From: Phascolarctobacterium_A succinatutens_B
GTDB taxonomy: Bacteria; Bacillota; Negativicutes; Acidaminococcales; Acidaminococcaceae
Direction of reading: 5' to 3'
Assembly (NCBI RefSeq): GCF_958453765.1
Contig: NZ_CAUDZA010000017.1
Location: 1-44,504 of the forward strand
DNA length: 44,504 nucleotides
The notes beneath the pieces are model-generated. The model was given only the letters and a program-made list of their open reading frames with translations, ran no database searches and had not been told where the DNA came from. Positions 6,284-15,897 of the stretch are shown one piece after another (the stretch's first letter is position 1; each line of letters opens with the position of its first letter). Position numbers and translations under genes: made by a program.

Positions 6284-7771
6284 ATGGAAAAGCAATTAGC
6301 TTCACTCCTTGCCTTATTGCCGAAGGCTGAGGTCATTGGCAGTGCTGATAAAGTTATTACTGATGTAACTGCCGATTCCCGTGCGGTGGTAGCCGGCAGT
6401 CTTTTTATCTGCCTGAAGGGTGCAACTGTAGACGGACATAAATTTTTGGCAATGGCTGCCGAAAAGGGCGCTGTTGCTGCGCTGGTAGAGGATGTTCCCG
6501 CTGAAGTACCGCAGGGCGTTACTCTTATTAAGGTTGCCGATACGCGTGAGGCTATGGAGCTGGTAACGCCGTATTTTTACGATTATCCGGGACGTAAGCT
6601 GAGAATGATCGGCGTGACCGGTACTAACGGCAAAACAACTTCAACTAATATTATCCGTCTGATTCTGCGCAAGGCAGGCTACAAGGTTGGCCTGATTGGC
6701 ACTATCAATATTATGATTAACGATGAGATTACCGAATCTCATAATACTACTCCGGATGTAGTTGACCTGCAGAAGACACTGTATGCTATGTGCTGTGCCG
6801 GCTGTGACTACTGCGTAATGGAGGTTTCCAGCCATGCTTTGGCGCTGAAGCGTGTGGCAGGCATTGAATATGACTGCGCTGTGCTGACGAATATTACCCA
6901 GGATCACCTGGACTTCCATAAAACTATGGAGAATTACCGCGATGCCAAGAGCCTGCTCTTTGAGCATCTTACCGACGGCAGCAAGCCGAATAAAAACGCT
7001 GTATTCAACATGGATGACCCGAGCTCCGCAATTATCCGTGAGCGTACCAAGGCTAATGTACTGACCTATGGTGAAGGCCATGATAATGATATCTATCCGC
7101 TGAGCTTTACGGTAGAACCTAAGCATATGCAGCTGCTGCTGCACACTCCGGTGGGCGAAATGGACCTGGAGCTGAAGATTACTGGTGAGTTCAATGTTTA
7201 TAATGTTATGGGTGTTATCGGTGCAATGCTGGCTGAAAAGATTGACAAGGATATTATCTGCTCCGTACTTGATGGCTTTGATGGCGTCCCCGGACGCTTC
7301 CAGCTCGTTGAGGCAGGACAGCCTTATACTGTTATTGTAGACTACGCACATACTCCCGACGGCTTGGAGAACGTGCTGAAAACCGCACGCTCCATTACCC
7401 GCGGTAAGCTGTGGGTTGTGTTTGGCTGCGGCGGTGACCGTGACAACAAAAAGCGTCCGCTGATGGGTGCGCTGGCATTGGAGCTGGCTGACAACATCGT
7501 TGTTACCTCCGATAATCCGCGTACTGAGGATCCGGAGCTGATTATCGACGAAATCTTTACGGCACTGCAAAATGTGCCCGAGGGCAAGCACGTTACCCGT
7601 CTGAGCGACAGACGTGAGGCAATCTGCTATGCTTTGGCAGAGGCTGCTGCCGATGATGTTATTCTGATTGCCGGCAAGGGCCATGAAAATTACCAGATTT
7701 TGAAGGACAGAACTATTCACTTTGATGATAAAGAAGTTGTAATGGAATACTGGAGTGATAAAAAATGCTGA
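6284..7771 (+). CDS. murE: UDP-N-acetylmuramoyl-L-alanyl-D-glutamate--2,6-diaminopimelate ligase MurE
   Basis: The 495-residue cytoplasmic ligase adds the third amino acid to the peptidoglycan stem peptide. Its ATP-binding motif is GVTGTNGKTTS. The motif DNPR at residues 410-413 is the signature for meso-diaminopimelate rather than lysine, which fits a Gram-negative-type wall. The three Mur-ligase domains are complete. It has a G-rich ribosome binding site (GGGGGG) and overlaps murF by 7 bases, so the two are translationally coupled. Confidence 0.97.
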   Translation: MEKQLASLLALLPKAEVIGSADKVITDVTADSRAVVAGSLFICLKGATVDGHKFLAMAAEKGAVAALVEDVPAEVPQGVTLIKVADTREAMELVTPYFYDYPGRKLRMIGVTGTNGKTTSTNIIRLILRKAGYKVGLIGTINIMINDEITESHNTTPDVVDLQKTLYAMCCAGCDYCVMEVSSHALALKRVAGIEYDCAVLTNITQDHLDFHKTMENYRDAKSLLFEHLTDGSKPNKNAVFNMDDPSSAIIRERTKANVLTYGEGHDNDIYPLSFTVEPKHMQLLLHTPVGEMDLELKITGEFNVYNVMGVIGAMLAEKIDKDIICSVLDGFDGVPGRFQLVEAGQPYTVIVDYAHTPDGLENVLKTARSITRGKLWVVFGCGGDRDNKKRPLMGALALELADNIVVTSDNPRTEDPELIIDEIFTALQNVPEGKHVTRLSDRREAICYALAEAAADDVILIAGKGHENYQILKDRTIHFDDKEVVMEYWSDKKC

Positions 7772-9129
7772 AGGCCAGTGAAGTTTTAGCAGCCACTAAG
7801 GCTGTTTGTGCAGATTTTGAGTTTACCGGCGTAACCACCGATTCCCGTGCGGTAAAGCCGGGAGAATTATTCGTAGCGCTGAAGGGCGATAATTTTGACG
7901 GCCATGACTATTGCGCCAAGGCTGTGGAGCTGGGTGCTGCGGGCGTTGTTGTATCCCATGAGGTTAGCGGCCTGCCTGCAGGCGTTGCTGTGTTCATGGT
8001 AGAGGATACGCTGCTTGCTTATCAGCAGCTTGCGCATGCCTACCGTCAGCGTAAGCAGGGACTGAAGGTTTTTGCTATCACAGGCTCTAACGGCAAAACC
8101 TCTACGAAGGATTTGCTGGCTGCCTGCCTGAGCTGCAAATATAACGTTGTCAAAACTCAGGGCAACTTCAATAATGAAATCGGTCTGCCGAAAACATTGT
8201 TGAGCATTCAGCCTGATACCGATATTGCCGTTGTGGAGATGGGCATGCGCGGTCTGGGCCAGATTGCCGAGCTGTGCCGCATTGCCGAGCCTGACAGCGG
8301 TCTGATTACCAACGTGGGCGAAACCCACATGGAGCTTTTGGGCAGCATGGAAAACATCGGCAAGGCCAAAAGCGAAATCGTACTTAATCTGCCGGAGGAT
8401 GGCTTTGCTGTGCTCAACGGCGATAACGAATACGTACTGCCGGCAGCAGGCAAGACCAAGGCACAGGTTGTTTACTTTGGCTTGGGCGAAAACTGCGACT
8501 TCCGCGGCAGTGATATTGTGACCTCCGGTGCAGGCACCACCTTTACCTGTACCCATAAGGCTACGGGCGAAGCTGTCAAGGTAAGCCTGCAGCTGATTTG
8601 CGAGCATAACGTTTATAACGCACTGAGCGCTATCGCCGGGGCCTTCTGCTACGGTGTGCCGATGGCAGCAAGCGCACAGGCACTGGCAACTGCCCGTCTG
8701 ACAGGCAGCCGTCAGGAAATCGTTTATATCGGCGATATCACCTTTATCAACGATGCTTATAATGCAAGTCCTGCTTCTATGGAAGCGGCACTGAAAACCT
8801 TGGCGGAGGCCAAGAAGGCAGCGCATGGCCAGGCCCGCACTATTGCTGTGCTGGCAGATATGCTGGAGCTGGGAGATATCAGCGAGGATGCGCATCGTCG
8901 TGTGGGCCGCTGGGCTGTAGAAAATGGTGTGGATTTTGTACTGACCTATGGTCCGCAGGCTGCTTATATTGCAGATGAGGCTGCAAAGCTTGGCGGCAAG
9001 AGCAAGCATTGCGCTGACCGTCAGGAGGCAGCGGATGCTTTGCGTCTGATGGCTTCCGCAGGTGATATTATCCTGCTTAAGGGCAGTCATTCCATGCAGG
9101 TTGACAAAATGCTGGAGCTGTTCAAGTAA
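7765..9129 (+). CDS. murF: UDP-N-acetylmuramoyl-tripeptide--D-alanyl-D-alanine ligase MurF
   Basis: The 454-residue Mur ligase attaches D-Ala-D-Ala to complete the UDP-MurNAc pentapeptide. Visible motifs are AITGSNGKTSTKDLLA (ATP binding), TQGNFNNEIGLP and NDAYNASPASMEAAL, all typical of MurF. It uses the dipeptide made by the Ddl encoded six genes downstream. The start codon lies inside the end of murE. Confidence 0.97.
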   Translation: MLKASEVLAATKAVCADFEFTGVTTDSRAVKPGELFVALKGDNFDGHDYCAKAVELGAAGVVVSHEVSGLPAGVAVFMVEDTLLAYQQLAHAYRQRKQGLKVFAITGSNGKTSTKDLLAACLSCKYNVVKTQGNFNNEIGLPKTLLSIQPDTDIAVVEMGMRGLGQIAELCRIAEPDSGLITNVGETHMELLGSMENIGKAKSEIVLNLPEDGFAVLNGDNEYVLPAAGKTKAQVVYFGLGENCDFRGSDIVTSGAGTTFTCTHKATGEAVKVSLQLICEHNVYNALSAIAGAFCYGVPMAASAQALATARLTGSRQEIVYIGDITFINDAYNASPASMEAALKTLAEAKKAAHGQARTIAVLADMLELGDISEDAHRRVGRWAVENGVDFVLTYGPQAAYIADEAAKLGGKSKHCADRQEAADALRLMASAGDIILLKGSHSMQVDKMLELFK

Positions 9130-9154
9130 ACTTAAGAGAGTGAGATTTTAGTAG

Positions 9155-10117
9155 ATGTTAAAATTAATCGGAATTCCTGTGACTGCGTTTATCGTGTGTG
9201 CTTTAATCGGCCCGGTGCTGATTCCTTATCTGCATAAGCTGAAGTTCGGCCAGTCTATCCGCGAGTGCGGACCGGCAAGCCATATGGCGAAAAGCGGCAC
9301 ACCGACGATGGGCGGACTTATGATGCTGGCAGCGTTGCTGGTTGCTTTGCTGTGGGGCAACTTTACTCCCCATGTAATTATTGCTCTGGTGCTGACAGTA
9401 GGCCATGCGGTCATAGGCTTTATAGATGATTACATCAAGGTTGTAATGAAGCGTAATCTGGGCCTGACTGCCAAGCAGAAATTCTTACTGCAGTTCATGC
9501 TGGCCGGTGCCTATGTATATTTCGCCGAAACGCATATCCGCAATACGGAGCTGTGGGTTCCCGGCATCAATGCTGTCATTGATTTAGGCTGGGGTTATTA
9601 TGTGCTGGCCTTCTTGCTTTTGGTTGGCACAACCAATGCCGTAAATCTGACAGATGGTCTGGACGGACTGGTTTCCTTTGTCAGTCTGCCTGTTACCATG
9701 GTTTTCGCTTTTATTGCTTACATGCAGGGTATGTTGGATCTGAGCGGCTTCGCTCTGGGCCTGACCGGTGCCTGCCTTGGCTTTTTGCTGTTTAACCGTC
9801 ATCCTGCCAGAGTATTTATGGGTGATACCGGTTCCTTGGCTTTGGGCGGTGCTATTGCCGCTTTAGCGCTTTTGACACGTACAGAGCTGCTGCTGGTTAT
9901 TGTCGGCGGCATCTATGTAGCGGAAGCATTGTCGGTAATTATTCAAGTTACCTATTTCCGCTTCAGCGGCGGTAAGCGTATTTTCCGCATGTCTCCGCTG
10001 CATCATCATTTTGAGCTGGGCGGCTGGCCTGAGGTTAAGGTTGTGCGTGTGTTTACAGCAGTAAGCTGCGTATTGTCTGTCGTTGGCTTATGCCTGTGGC
10101 TTAATGCATTTGTATAA
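9155..10117 (+). CDS. mraY: Phospho-N-acetylmuramoyl-pentapeptide-transferase MraY
   Basis: The 320-residue polytopic membrane enzyme transfers phospho-MurNAc-pentapeptide to undecaprenyl phosphate, forming lipid I. Motifs include KSGTPTMGG, the Asp-rich FIDDYIKV, the NLTDGLDGL segment and MSPLHHHFE near the C-terminus. Length matches the family. It lies 25 bases after murF. Confidence 0.97.
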   Translation: MLKLIGIPVTAFIVCALIGPVLIPYLHKLKFGQSIRECGPASHMAKSGTPTMGGLMMLAALLVALLWGNFTPHVIIALVLTVGHAVIGFIDDYIKVVMKRNLGLTAKQKFLLQFMLAGAYVYFAETHIRNTELWVPGINAVIDLGWGYYVLAFLLLVGTTNAVNLTDGLDGLVSFVSLPVTMVFAFIAYMQGMLDLSGFALGLTGACLGFLLFNRHPARVFMGDTGSLALGGAIAALALLTRTELLLVIVGGIYVAEALSVIIQVTYFRFSGGKRIFRMSPLHHHFELGGWPEVKVVRVFTAVSCVLSVVGLCLWLNAFV

Positions 10118-10205
10118 AAAATCTTCGGCTATAACCGTTTTGTCGCAAATTTTGCGGTGAAAGGGCTATAGCCTATGTATGTTTATGAATAGAGGGTGTT
10201 TCTTG
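10118..10205 (+). other. Structured spacer between mraY and murD
   Basis: The 88-base gap contains an imperfect hairpin, with GGCTATA near 10130 pairing TATAGCC near 10166 and an inner CGCAAA/TTTGCG. It has no T run at the end. It may be an mRNA stabilising or processing structure. An in-frame ATG at 10179 lies inside it but has no good ribosome binding site. Confidence 0.35.
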
Positions 10206-11579
10206 ATGACTAAAAAGGATGCTGTAATCGTTTACGGCGCAGGCATCAGCGGCCGTGGAGCAGCGCAGGTGCTGGCAGATAAAAAGCAGCAGGTATATTT
10301 GTATAATGATATGGACTGCACTTTAGAGCCGCAGCTGCTGCAGCTTTTGCAGAGCGTTCGCGGTGGGCTGGCCATCGGTCAGGCTGCATTTGAAAGCCTG
10401 CTTGATATTGCAGGGGTGTTGGTGCTTTCTCCGGGTATTGCCTGCGATAACGCAAATGTGCTGCTCGCAGAGCAGCGCGGACTGGAGGTCATCAGCGAGG
10501 TTGAGCTTGGCTACAGGCTGTATGGCGGTCACATTGCTGCTATCACCGGTACTAACGGCAAAACCACTACCACCACTATCGTGGGTGAGATGCTCAAGCG
10601 TTTGCCGGTGCCTTCTGCAGTAGGCGGCAACATCGGTTTGGCACTGTCCAAGGAGGTAGAAAGCCTGCCTCAGGATGGTTGGCTTGCTGCCGAGCTTTCC
10701 AGCTTTCAGCTGGAAAAAGTCAGCAACTTCTGCCCTGATATCGCAGTAGTGCTGAACCTGACTCCGGATCATCTGGAGCGCCATCATACGATGGAGGCCT
10801 ACGGCGAGGCGAAGAAAAATATTTTCCGTCAGCAGGGTGAGGCGCAGGTTACGGTGCTTAATTACGATGATCCTATCGTGCGTACCTGGGGTGCGGAAAC
10901 TAAAGGCCGCCTGTGTTACTTCAGCCGTAAGGAAAAACTGCAGCAGGGCATCTATATGCAGGATGGTAATTTTATCATCAGCTGGGACGGCAAGCAGAAA
11001 ACTGTCTGCAATATCAGCGAGCTGCATCTGTTCGGCGGTCACAACGAAGAAAACGTGCTGGCAGCCATTGCCTGCGGCTTTTTCGCCGGTGTGAGCATCA
11101 GCGATATGGCTGATGTGCTGCGTAACTTCCGCAGCATTGAGCACCGCATTGAATACGTTGCTACGATTGACGGCGTACCGTATTACAATGATTCCAAGGC
11201 TACTAACACCGATTCTACGATTAAAGCGCTGGAGGCCTTTAAGGACGGTCACATCATTTTGCTGGCAGGCGGTCACGATAAGCTGACACCGTTGGAGCCG
11301 ATGATGGAGCTGGTGAAGGAAAAGACGGACGCCCTGATTCTGTTGGGCGCTGCCAAGGAGCGCTTCCACAAGGCTGCTGTTGCCTGCGGTGTGCCAAACA
11401 TTGTGCTGGCCGACAGCTTTGAGAATGCAGTGAGCAAGGCACATGCGCTGGCACATAAGCCGCAGGTAGTGCTGCTTTCCCCGGCCTGCTCATCCTTTGA
11501 TATGTTCAAAAATTATCCCGAACGCGGAAATTATTTTAAAAAGCTGGTACACGAGCTGGAGGGAGGTAACGTTAAGTGA
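10206..11579 (+). CDS. murD: UDP-N-acetylmuramoyl-L-alanine--D-glutamate ligase MurD
   Basis: The 457-residue Mur ligase adds D-glutamate to UDP-MurNAc-L-Ala. It has the N-terminal Rossmann-like VYGAGISGRGAA, the ATP motif AITGTNGKTTTTT and the C-terminal LLSPACSSFDMFKNY signature specific to MurD. I chose the ATG at 10206 because AGAGGGTG is well placed before it; two in-frame ATGs lie upstream. It overlaps murG by 4 bases (GTGA). In most Firmicutes a SEDS gene (ftsW/spoVE) sits between murD and murG, and here there is none. Confidence 0.96.
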   Translation: MTKKDAVIVYGAGISGRGAAQVLADKKQQVYLYNDMDCTLEPQLLQLLQSVRGGLAIGQAAFESLLDIAGVLVLSPGIACDNANVLLAEQRGLEVISEVELGYRLYGGHIAAITGTNGKTTTTTIVGEMLKRLPVPSAVGGNIGLALSKEVESLPQDGWLAAELSSFQLEKVSNFCPDIAVVLNLTPDHLERHHTMEAYGEAKKNIFRQQGEAQVTVLNYDDPIVRTWGAETKGRLCYFSRKEKLQQGIYMQDGNFIISWDGKQKTVCNISELHLFGGHNEENVLAAIACGFFAGVSISDMADVLRNFRSIEHRIEYVATIDGVPYYNDSKATNTDSTIKALEAFKDGHIILLAGGHDKLTPLEPMMELVKEKTDALILLGAAKERFHKAAVACGVPNIVLADSFENAVSKAHALAHKPQVVLLSPACSSFDMFKNYPERGNYFKKLVHELEGGNVK

Positions 11580-12679
11580 AGGTAATTCTTTCCGGCGGCG
11601 GTACGGGCGGACACATTTATCCGGCCCTGACCATTGCGGACCAGATAAAAAAGCTGCAGCCTGAGGCGGAGGTAAGCTTCGTAGGCACCAGGCAGGGATT
11701 GGAGAAGGATATCATTCCCCGCTACGGCTACAAGCTGCAGTTTATTGAGGTAGCAGGCTTTAAGCGCAGCCTGAGCCTGGATACCCTGCGCAGTGCGGCA
11801 AAGCTTTTTGCTGGCTTATATGATGCCTACAAGATTATCAGCAACGAAAAGCCGGATCTGGTAATCGGTACCGGCGGTTATGTCTGCGGACCGATTGTTT
11901 TCATGGCAGCGTTAAAGGGAATTCCCTGCTGCATTCAGGAGCAGAACGCGATGCCAGGTGTAACCAATAAAATTTTGTCACGTTATGTGCGCAAAGTATT
12001 TTTAGGTTATAAAGAGGGCGGCAAATATTTTCACGGCAAGGCAGAGCTGGAATATACCGGCAATCCTATCCGCAGTGAAATTCTGCAGCATACGCGTGAG
12101 GAAGCTGTTAAGGAGCTGGGGCTGGACCCGGCGAAGAAAACGATTCTCGTTTCCGGCGGCAGTCGCGGTGCACGCACCATCAACAACGCTATGCTCGAAG
12201 CAGAGCTGGCGCTTTCCGGTAGAGCCGAGGTACAGGTGCTGCATGCGACCGGTGACGTGAATTATGACGCCTATATGGCGGAAATCAAAAAGCGCGGCGG
12301 TGTGGCAGATAACATTATTATCAAGCCTTATCTGCATAATATGCCGGTAGCGTTGGCTGCGGCCGATCTGGCAGTATTCCGTGCCGGTGCAATCGGCCTG
12401 GCAGAGCTGATGGCTAAGGGAGTGCCGTCGCTTCTGGTACCATATCCGTATGCTACGGCAAATCACCAGGAGTTTAATGCCAGAGCGGTAGAGGCTCAGG
12501 GTGCTGCCAAGGTTATTCTTGATAAGGACCTGACGGGCGACACCGTTTTGGAGTTCATCGAGCATTTATTAGTACATGAAGAGGAATTGCAGCAGATGCA
12601 TGCGGCGGCCCAAAAACTTGGCAGACCGCAGGCTGCAGAGGTTATAGCCAAAGAGGCTGTGGCCTTGACTAAACAATAA
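11576..12679 (+). CDS. murG: UDP-N-acetylglucosamine--lipid I GlcNAc transferase MurG
   Basis: The 367-residue GT28 glycosyltransferase converts lipid I to lipid II at the inner face of the membrane. Motifs are the N-terminal GGGTGGHIYPA loop and IGTGGYVCGP, with FRAGAIGLAELMAKGVPSLLVP in the nucleotide-sugar binding half. It starts with GTG overlapping the murD stop. Confidence 0.97.
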   Translation: MKVILSGGGTGGHIYPALTIADQIKKLQPEAEVSFVGTRQGLEKDIIPRYGYKLQFIEVAGFKRSLSLDTLRSAAKLFAGLYDAYKIISNEKPDLVIGTGGYVCGPIVFMAALKGIPCCIQEQNAMPGVTNKILSRYVRKVFLGYKEGGKYFHGKAELEYTGNPIRSEILQHTREEAVKELGLDPAKKTILVSGGSRGARTINNAMLEAELALSGRAEVQVLHATGDVNYDAYMAEIKKRGGVADNIIIKPYLHNMPVALAAADLAVFRAGAIGLAELMAKGVPSLLVPYPYATANHQEFNARAVEAQGAAKVILDKDLTGDTVLEFIEHLLVHEEELQQMHAAAQKLGRPQAAEVIAKEAVALTKQ

Positions 12680-12692
12680 GGGAGGGCCTCGA

Positions 12693-14087
12693 GTGGCTGA
12701 AAACAAATTAGCAAACCTGCATAATATACATTTTATCGGTATCGGCGGCGCCGGCATGAGCGCGATTGCTTATGTATTGATTAAGCGCGGCTATGATGTA
12801 AGCGGTTCCGATTTAAATGCCGGTCATATGTCGGCACATCTGGCGGAAGAAGGCGCTATGGTTTATATGGGCCATGCTGCCAGCCAGGTGGAGGATGCCG
12901 AGGCTGTAGTTATTTCTACAGCGATTCATCCCAACAATCCGGAGCTGATGGAGGCCAGAAAGCGCGGTATTCCCGTGCTGCACCGCAGCGATGTGCTGGC
13001 TGCGGTAATGAATGCTGCCGACGGCGTTGCTGTTGCAGGCGCTCACGGCAAAACTACTACCAGTGCGATGATTTCCTGCATTGCGGCAGAAAGCGGTATT
13101 GACCCGACTGTTATCATCGGCGGCGAGGTAAGCAGCCTTGGCGGTAATGCGCGCAACGGCGCAGGTCGCTTTGTGGTAGCGGAGGCGGATGAAAGCGACG
13201 GCTCCTTCCTCAAGCTGTATCCGTATCTTGCTGTAGTAACTAATATTGAAGATGACCATCTGGATCATTACGGTACAGAAGAAAATATATATCAGGCTTT
13301 TAAACAGTTTGTAGGCAACATCAAGGAAGGCGGCAAGGCAGTCCTTTGCTTTGATAATGCCAAGGTACGCCGGCTGGCTGCCGAAACCGATAAAGAGGTA
13401 ATTACCTACGGCGTAGAAGGCGAGGGGGCTGACTACATTGCCCGTGACATTTCCTATGGTGTTGACGGCACCAGCTACAAGCTGTACTACAAGGGAGAAT
13501 TTGTGACAGAGGTTCATCTGATTGTTCCCGGCAGACATAATGTGCTGAATTCTATGGGCGCGTTTGCTGCTGCACATGAGATGGGTATCGCTACCGACAA
13601 GATTCTTGCATCCTTGAAAAAGTTCGGCGGTGCCAAACGTCGTTTTGAAACCAAGGGTAAGGTTAACGGTGTCTGGGTTGTTGATGATTATGCGCATCAT
13701 CCGACAGAAATCGGCGTAACGCTGAAGGCTGCCAGACAGACAAAGCCTGAGCGCCTGCTGTGCGTGTTCCAGCCGCATCGCTACACCCGTACCAAGCTGC
13801 TGTTCTCCGAGTTCTGCGAATGCTTTAAGGATTGCGATGAGCTGATTCTGACTGACATTTATGCAGCCAGCGAGGAAGCAATTCCCGGCGTGAGCAGCAT
13901 GCATTTGGCAGAGGGTATCAAAGCAGCGACCGGTCAGGAGGTGCTGTATATCGGCAAGCTGACCAAGGCTGAGGAATACCTGGAGCGCGTTGTACGTCCC
14001 GGCGATCTGGTGATGACCATCGGTGCCGGTGATGTGTTTAAAATTGGAGAAGAATTAGTTAGGGAGTTGGAAAGAAATGCAGATTAA
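12693..14087 (+). CDS. murC: UDP-N-acetylmuramate--L-alanine ligase MurC
   Basis: The 464-residue Mur ligase adds the first L-alanine to UDP-MurNAc. Motifs are the N-terminal HFIGIGGAGMSAIA, the ATP site VAGAHGKTTTSAM, VAEADESDGSF and the DDYAHHPTEI segment. It starts with GTG after an AAGGGAGGG site. Its end overlaps ddl by 11 bases. Confidence 0.97.
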   Translation: MAENKLANLHNIHFIGIGGAGMSAIAYVLIKRGYDVSGSDLNAGHMSAHLAEEGAMVYMGHAASQVEDAEAVVISTAIHPNNPELMEARKRGIPVLHRSDVLAAVMNAADGVAVAGAHGKTTTSAMISCIAAESGIDPTVIIGGEVSSLGGNARNGAGRFVVAEADESDGSFLKLYPYLAVVTNIEDDHLDHYGTEENIYQAFKQFVGNIKEGGKAVLCFDNAKVRRLAAETDKEVITYGVEGEGADYIARDISYGVDGTSYKLYYKGEFVTEVHLIVPGRHNVLNSMGAFAAAHEMGIATDKILASLKKFGGAKRRFETKGKVNGVWVVDDYAHHPTEIGVTLKAARQTKPERLLCVFQPHRYTRTKLLFSEFCECFKDCDELILTDIYAASEEAIPGVSSMHLAEGIKAATGQEVLYIGKLTKAEEYLERVVRPGDLVMTIGAGDVFKIGEELVRELERNAD

Positions 14088-15024
14088 TAAGCAGGATGTT
14101 GTTGCTGTTGTTTTAGGCGGGCCTTCCTCTGAGGCCGAAATTTCGCGTGTTACCGGCGGCGCTATTGCGAACGCACTGCGCGAAAAGGGCTATAATGCCA
14201 AGGAAGTTGAGCTGAATCCGTCTAATCTGATTAACGAGCTGCGTGATATGAACGCTAAGGTAGTATTTAACGCCGTTCATGGTATGTACGGTGAGGATGG
14301 CCGTTTGCAGAGTATTCTGGAGGCAGCAGGTATTCCTTATACCGGCTGCGGCGTACTGGCAAGCGCTGTTTCTATGGATAAATCCGCTACGAAGCGTTAT
14401 CTGCAGTCTGCAGGCATTCCTACCGCACCCTGCATGATTATCAACAAGCGTGATGCAGGTGATTTGCAGACGCTGGCAGAAAAAATTATTTCCGAGTTCG
14501 GTCTGCCCGTAGTTATTAAGGCAGCAACTCAGGGCTCCAGCATCGGCGTTGTAATTCCCAAGACTGCACAAGAGGTTGTGCCTGCACTGGAGGAAGCCTT
14601 CAAGTATTCCGAAAATGTGCTGGCAGAAAAGTGCATCAAGGGCAAGGAGCTGACGATTTCTATTATGGAAGAGAACGGCGAGCCTAAGCCGTTGCCGGTT
14701 ATCTGGATTGCACCGCATTCCGGAGCCTATGACTTCCATTCTAAATACACCAAGGGTGCTACGGATTACCACTGCCCGGCACCGTTTGATGAGAAAACTA
14801 CTGCCTATATCCAAAAAATTGCCGTAGAAACCTACAAGCTGCTGGGCCTTTCCGGTGTAGCGCGTGTAGATGCTATGCTGGGTGATGAGGATGGTGTTGC
14901 TTATGTACTGGAAGCAAACACTGTTCCCGGTATGACGGCAACCAGCCTGGTTCCGAAGGCTGCTGCTGCTGTAGGCATCAGCTTCCCGGAGCTCTGCGAG
15001 AAAATTTTACTGAGCGCTAAATAA
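14077..15024 (+). CDS. ddl: D-alanine--D-alanine ligase
   Basis: The 315-residue ATP-grasp ligase makes the D-Ala-D-Ala dipeptide used by MurF. Motifs are VLGGPSSEAEIS at the N-terminus, HGMYGEDGRLQ, the VIKAATQGSSIGV ATP-grasp strand, and EANTVPGMTATSLVPKAA, containing metal-binding Glu/Asn. It takes the place of murB, which usually follows murC in this cluster. Confidence 0.96.
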   Translation: MQINKQDVVAVVLGGPSSEAEISRVTGGAIANALREKGYNAKEVELNPSNLINELRDMNAKVVFNAVHGMYGEDGRLQSILEAAGIPYTGCGVLASAVSMDKSATKRYLQSAGIPTAPCMIINKRDAGDLQTLAEKIISEFGLPVVIKAATQGSSIGVVIPKTAQEVVPALEEAFKYSENVLAEKCIKGKELTISIMEENGEPKPLPVIWIAPHSGAYDFHSKYTKGATDYHCPAPFDEKTTAYIQKIAVETYKLLGLSGVARVDAMLGDEDGVAYVLEANTVPGMTATSLVPKAAAAVGISFPELCEKILLSAK

Positions 15025-15057
15025 AAATGTTTTACAAGGAGCCAAAGGAGGTGCAGC

Positions 15058-15834
15058 ATGGATTCATCGCAGACTATACGCGAACAACTGCGCAAACGCA
15101 GACGCCGGAAATTCTGGCACATGGTGCGCCTACTGGTATCCACGGCTATACTTGCTGTAACCTGTACATATGTCTGGCGCTATGTGCATAATCCTGCGTT
15201 TGCCTTTGGCAACGTCAGCATTCACGGAAGCAGTCAGCTGATGGAGGCGGAGGTTATCTCGCTTGCAGGCTGCGGGCAGGGACCATTGAATCTTTTCAAT
15301 GCCAGCTCCGGCCGTCTGCGGGAGGCTTTGCTGCATGATGTCCGCTTTAAGAATGCAGAGGTGGCTTACCGCTTTCCGGCAACCTTGCAGGTGAGCGTAG
15401 AGGAACGGCAACCGGCACTTTATGTTGCCAATTCCTATCACAGCTATCTGAAGGTGGATTATAACGGCGTTGTTCTTAGTGTGACAACTACTATTCCGGA
15501 TGCTAAGGCTCCTGTGCTGGCCGGCATAAAATGCGGTAATCTTTATCTGGGCGATAAGGTTGCCAATGCCGGTGTGCTGCAGATTCTGCAATTTTTGCAG
15601 CAGCTGACGCCGGAAGCACTGCAGCGTATCGGTGAAATTGCCGTTGATGATAAGCAGGATGTTAAGCTGCAGCTGAGCGGCAGCTTTCCGGTGCGTTTGG
15701 GCAGGGTACAGGAGGTATCACAGAAGGCTTCTGTGTTTATGACTGTGTTCAACGAGATTAAAGATAAAAATATTAAGGCTGAATATATTGATTTGACCTT
15801 CGGTAAGCCATATATCAAGCTTTTGCCAAAATAA
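15058..15834 (+). CDS. ftsQ: Cell division protein FtsQ/DivIB
   Basis: The 258-residue bitopic membrane protein has a basic cytoplasmic N-terminus (EQLRKRRRRKFWHMVR), one transmembrane helix (about residues 23-41) and a POTRA-type domain starting near FAFGNVSIHGSSQL. An FtsQ beta domain with VSVEERQPALYV follows. It works with FtsL and FtsB/DivIC in the divisome. The ribosome binding site is AAAGGAGG. Confidence 0.9.
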   Translation: MDSSQTIREQLRKRRRRKFWHMVRLLVSTAILAVTCTYVWRYVHNPAFAFGNVSIHGSSQLMEAEVISLAGCGQGPLNLFNASSGRLREALLHDVRFKNAEVAYRFPATLQVSVEERQPALYVANSYHSYLKVDYNGVVLSVTTTIPDAKAPVLAGIKCGNLYLGDKVANAGVLQILQFLQQLTPEALQRIGEIAVDDKQDVKLQLSGSFPVRLGRVQEVSQKASVFMTVFNEIKDKNIKAEYIDLTFGKPYIKLLPK

Positions 15835-15897
15835 ATTGCTGTTAACTTGTTATAGCTGCAATGCTGTTGCAGCTGATGTCACAGTGAGGGTGAGATA